Source: Oligoflexia bacterium (lineage in GTDB: Bacteria > Bdellovibrionota > Bdellovibrionia > Bdellovibrionales > UBA1609). Taken from it: a stretch of 6,359 nt of DNA. Below are positions 5,701 to 6,359 of this stretch, in pieces. The translations under genes were made by a program, and so were the position numbers. The notes below the pieces were generated by a model that was not told the origin of the DNA, did no database searches, and worked only from the letters and a program-made list of their open reading frames with translations. Numbering within the stretch: position 1 is the first letter of the stretch; each line of letters begins with the position of its first letter. The stretch covers positions 1-6,359 of the forward strand of contig JAPPIY010000104.1 in the NCBI GenBank assembly GCA_026914095.1, given 5' to 3'.

Positions 5701-6359
5701 CAGGCTTTCAGTAAATTATAAATGTCATTAAAGAAAGCCAGCCCCATAAAAGAAAGAATAAAAACCAACCCCACTTGCTGGGCCAAAACTAATTTTTTAA
5801 CAGAAATCGCGCGGCCTAAAATCCCTTCTAAAGTGAAAAATAAAATATAGCCCCCATCTAAAAGAGGAATGGGCAAAAGATTTAAAAAGAATAAATTTAA
5901 AGAGATTAAGGCCATTAAAAAGAGAAAAGATAAAAGGCCATGATGAAAAGAGCTATGAGCCATCCTGCCAATTGTTACAGGGCCGCCTAATGTCCTGACA
6001 GAGATTTCTCCTTGTATCAATCGTGCTAAACCCACAGATATAACAGCTAGCCATTTCCCTGTTTCATAAACGGAATAGCTGAAGGATTCTAAAAAATTTC
6101 TTTTTCTTAAAACTTCTGGAGGCCAAACGGTCTGACCGCCAGAAACAATCCCCAGCATATATCTCTTTTTTACATTTCCCTCTACAAATAAAGGCTTTGG
6201 CGAGATAAAAACGGTTTTGACTTCTCCTTTTCTCTGGTATTGAATTTTTAATTCAGCGCCTGAAGAGTTTTTCACTTGATCTAAAACCTGCTCCCAGCTG
6301 TTAATTTTCTGATCTTGAATTGAGATCAGGCGATCTCCTTTTATGAGCCTCGCTTGACT
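5697..6359 (-). CDS. rseP: RseP-type site-2 intramembrane zinc metalloprotease, N-terminus beyond window edge
   Basis: RseP cuts membrane-embedded anti-sigma factors and leftover signal peptides in the inner membrane. The frame is open to the window end, so 220 C-terminal residues are present and the HExxH motif is outside. The part visible starts in a PDZ domain (LIKGDRLISIQDQKINSW, about 5-22, and KIQYQRKGEVKTV). A linker and a membrane segment follow, then LGGPVTIGRMA (125-135) and a hydrophobic run leading into NLLPIPLLDGG. That motif holds the third zinc ligand, Asp168 in window numbering. A last hydrophobic span (about 194-210) precedes the end at LLKAW. All features match the family C-terminal half. 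No start within the window should be used: a GTG at 6275 is internal to the PDZ domain. It is the most upstream gene of the visible operon and overlaps tsaB. Confidence 0.95.
   Translation of the reverse strand, partial: SQARLIKGDRLISIQDQKINSWEQVLDQVKNSSGAELKIQYQRKGEVKTVFISPKPLFVEGNVKKRYMLGIVSGGQTVWPPEVLRKRNFLESFSYSVYETGKWLAVISVGLARLIQGEISVRTLGGPVTIGRMAHSSFHHGLLSFLFLMALISLNLFFLNLLPIPLLDGGYILFFTLEGILGRAISVKKLVLAQQVGLVFILSFMGLAFFNDIYNLLKAW

Overview
The window is an AT-rich (by eye, mid-30s percent GC), gene-dense stretch of a Gram-negative bacterial chromosome. It has two converging gene groups, and both window edges cut a gene. An MglA-type small GTPase homologue lies directly after recR, and rseP is followed by tsaB. 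This combination points to the Bdellovibrionota or a related former deltaproteobacterial lineage. That placement is inferred from remembered gene order and protein style, not from a search.

Plus strand, positions 1-2624: the 3' part of dnaX (clamp-loader tau subunit), then recR, then an MglA-like protein. They are packed with a 10-nt gap (dnaX to recR, using the preferred recR start) and a 1-nt TAATG overlap (recR to the MglA-like gene), so they look co-transcribed. The usual ybaB/ebfC gene between dnaX and recR is missing. A 327-nt AT-rich gap follows (2625-2951), containing a 9-bp direct repeat spaced 22 bp and a possible weak promoter. Next come a 116-aa protein of unknown function with faint PilZ-like character (2952-3302) and a likely terminator between the convergent groups.

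Minus strand, positions 6359 down to 3366: the C-terminal part of rseP (site-2 protease), then tsaB (tRNA t6A synthesis), an RluA/RluD-family pseudouridine synthase, and a single-span membrane protein with one Asp-rich, calcium-loop-like motif. rseP and tsaB overlap, tsaB and rluD are 29 nt apart, and the last gap is 62 nt, so this also looks like one operon. It joins envelope proteolysis, tRNA modification and rRNA modification with an unknown exported protein.

The most interesting signals are as follows. First, an A9G slippery run in the dnaX linker contains the heptamer A AAA AAG in the correct frame, and a stop lies three codons into the -1 frame; this is the arrangement expected for making a short gamma form. 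Second, the MglA-like protein keeps the NKxD base-recognition motif but has lost the Walker A Ser/Thr and both switch motifs, so it looks like a pseudo-GTPase. Third, there is a 56-nt almost pure pyrimidine tract just upstream of the slippery run. Fourth, the palindrome GCCGGC is far more frequent than this base composition predicts.
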